This document shows positions 6,047-7,205 of a stretch of DNA of 7,205 bases, piece by piece. The stretch's first letter is position 1. Every line of letters starts with the position of its first letter. The translations under genes were made by a program, and so were the position numbers. The stretch is from Phycisphaerales bacterium (GTDB taxonomy: Bacteria; Planctomycetota; Phycisphaerae; UBA1845), in assembly GCA_030612785.1 (NCBI GenBank), contig JAUWNF010000167.1, positions 1-7,205 on the forward strand, given 5' to 3'. Below the pieces are notes generated by a model that saw only the letters and a list, made by a program, of their open reading frames with translations, had not been told where the DNA came from and made no database searches.

Positions 6047-6200
6047 CCGCCGGGACCGCCAGCCGGGCAGCAAGAAACGAGGTTTCGCAGTGAAATCGGT
6101 AAGATCCACCCCGCCGGACCACAATAGATACCAGCGAAGCCGCAACCGCCATCACCCGTCGATGAGGTTGTCGTTTCGCCGGCCCCGTAGCATCGGTATT

Positions 6201-6207
6201 GAGGTGA
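6201..6207 (+). promoter_or_regulatory. Ribosome binding site of the Asp-box protein gene
   Basis: GAGGTGA, a strong Shine-Dalgarno match, with 6 nt before the ATG at 6214. Together with the signal peptide that follows immediately, it fixes the start of a gene whose stop lies outside the window. Confidence 0.85.
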
Positions 6208-6213
6208 CAGACG

Positions 6214-7205
6214 ATGAAGGGGACACCCATTTGGCTGTGTACTACCGGGGTGTTGTGTAGCATTCAAGCCGTAGCCGCAGCTTCAGCCCCGCAGCGGGAC
6301 GAAGGAACGAAGGGCCACTCACGAATCCTGCCGGCGGAACAGACTGTTTTGCGCGTGGCCTGCTCGGAGGACGGACTCAAGTTCCACGACACCGGCGAGG
6401 TCTTCGTCCCCCGGGCGGCGGCGCCCGACCTGATCCGCTTGCCCAACGGCGATCTGTTGGCCCTGTTCGACTACGCGGCGGGCCGGACCCGCCGGGGTGA
6501 CACGGTGATGGCCGTCTCACGCTCCAGTGACGAGGGCGAAAACTGGTCCGCCTTGCAGCGCATCCGTCTGCTTGGACCCAACGCGCGCCCAGTACGAGGC
6601 CGATATGGCGACCTCGTGCAAACGCAGCCGGACCATCTGTGTTTGTTCTTTTCGATGAGACCCAAGGAGACCACGACGCAGCCGCAGAGCGCGGCGCGCC
6701 GCGAGACCATCATCCGCTCCGCGGTAACCCGCGACGGAGTGCAGTACCACCTGGTTCCCAGTCCAGGTGTGCGCTTGCCCGGGGCCAGCACGCTGCACCC
6801 GACGGTAATGAGCCTGGCCGGCAGCGTTCACCTCTACGCCGCCAGTCTCGCGGGCGGGCATAACGAGGAACCCCAGAATTCCCCCGAGGTCACCTACCAC
6901 GCGGTCTCGCGCGACGGCCGACGGTTCGTGACGCTCGCGCCGGCCAAGACTCCGGATGTTCAATTCGTCGGCAGTATCCTGGAACTGAAAGACGGCTGCC
7001 GCGCATACGTGACCTCCCGGCACGGCGTTCTTTCACTGTTTTCAAAGGACGGACGGAAGTGGAAGGTCGAGGAAGGTGTGCGTATGGCACACGCCTGGGA
7101 CCCGGCGGTGACGCGGCTGAAGGACGGCTCGTTCCTCATGCTGTACTGCGCCGCGCTGGAGAGTAAGCACGAGACTTCGTCAGCCGACACGCGCGATTCC
7201 TCCGT
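6214..7205 (+). CDS. Exported Asp-box (BNR/sialidase-like) propeller protein, 3' partial
   Basis: The frame is open from ATG 6214 to the window edge (330 codons, no stop), so the C-terminus is missing. Residues 1-25 form a Sec-type signal peptide: Lys2, a hydrophobic core WLCTTGVLCSIQ, then AVAAASA before Pro26. The Cys residues do not fit a lipobox, so it is probably periplasmic or secreted. The mature part looks like a beta-propeller of the sialidase superfamily: a canonical Asp-box SSDEGENW (104-111) and related [S/T]xDGxx[aromatic] turns at 51-57, 172-178, 232-238 and 277-283, plus APDLIRLPNGDLLALF (70-85) and DPAVTRLKDGSFLMLY (296-311). The usual FRIP arginine motif of GH33 sialidases is not visible, so sialidase activity is unproven; another glycan-acting hydrolase or a binding protein is possible. 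It is divergent from the isoprenoid genes and has no evident functional link to them. Confidence 0.85.
   Translation, partial: MKGTPIWLCTTGVLCSIQAVAAASAPQRDEGTKGHSRILPAEQTVLRVACSEDGLKFHDTGEVFVPRAAAPDLIRLPNGDLLALFDYAAGRTRRGDTVMAVSRSSDEGENWSALQRIRLLGPNARPVRGRYGDLVQTQPDHLCLFFSMRPKETTTQPQSAARRETIIRSAVTRDGVQYHLVPSPGVRLPGASTLHPTVMSLAGSVHLYAASLAGGHNEEPQNSPEVTYHAVSRDGRRFVTLAPAKTPDVQFVGSILELKDGCRAYVTSRHGVLSLFSKDGRKWKVEEGVRMAHAWDPAVTRLKDGSFLMLYCAALESKHETSSADTRDSS

Larger units (their letters stand above)
5986..6213. other. Divergent intergenic region between prenyl synthase and Asp-box protein genes
   Basis: This 228-bp spacer carries the start signals for both flanking genes. A good - strand promoter candidate lies at 6018-6046. 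I see no equally good + strand promoter. A GAAAC-GAG-GTTTC mini-palindrome lies at 6074-6086. The one long open frame crossing it is arginine-rich and antisense to the prenyl synthase start, so I do not call it a gene. Confidence 0.5.

Noticed and set aside
5883..6260. 125-residue + strand open frame across the divergent intergenic region
   Set aside because: It overlaps the start of the prenyl synthase antisense and the signal-peptide region of the Asp-box gene out of frame, is arginine-rich in composition, and has no homology I recognise.

Overview
This is a GC-rich bacterial window with four recognisable complete genes and one gene cut off by the right edge. The organism is most probably a member of the Planctomycetota or a related PVC lineage. 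The reasons are an FHA-GAF-histidine kinase fusion, a DXS carrying GDAS in place of the usual GDGA motif, a secreted Asp-box (sialidase-like) propeller protein, frequent GTG/TTG start candidates, and intergenic hairpin repeats. This assignment is an inference from sequence character, not from any search.

Layout. Bases 4-68 hold a paired inverted REP-like element (copy 1). Bases 69-347 are non-coding and contain inverted CCCTCTTGGTAA motifs and a candidate promoter. A + strand sensor kinase (FHA, GAF, HisKA, HATPase) fills 348-2015. It converges with a three-gene - strand block, read right to left: a farnesyl/geranylgeranyl diphosphate synthase (5062-5985), 1-deoxy-D-xylulose-5-phosphate synthase dxs (3052-5013) and NAD kinase nadK (2042-2893). 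The dxs-nadK gap holds a second, inverted copy of the REP-like element 2 bp past the dxs stop, plus a different strong hairpin. A 228-bp divergent intergenic region separates the prenyl synthase from a + strand exported Asp-box protein (6214 to the window edge).

Function. The - strand block is an isoprenoid module. DXS makes DXP, the first committed MEP-pathway intermediate. The prenyl synthase condenses the C5 products of that pathway. NAD kinase supplies NADP(H), the reductant used by the next MEP enzyme, DXR. ispA-dxs-nadK proximity is known from other bacteria, where tlyA often lies between dxs and nadK; here that place is taken by hairpins.

The most interesting non-genic signal is the 65-bp REP-pair element. 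Its two copies have identical architecture (26-nt REP, 13-nt spacer, 26-nt inverted REP) and each REP is a GTAG-footed hairpin. An A-T to G-C compensatory change between arms supports the fold. I found no CRISPR array, RNA gene, transposase or defence system. Most of the window is ordinary core metabolism and signalling.
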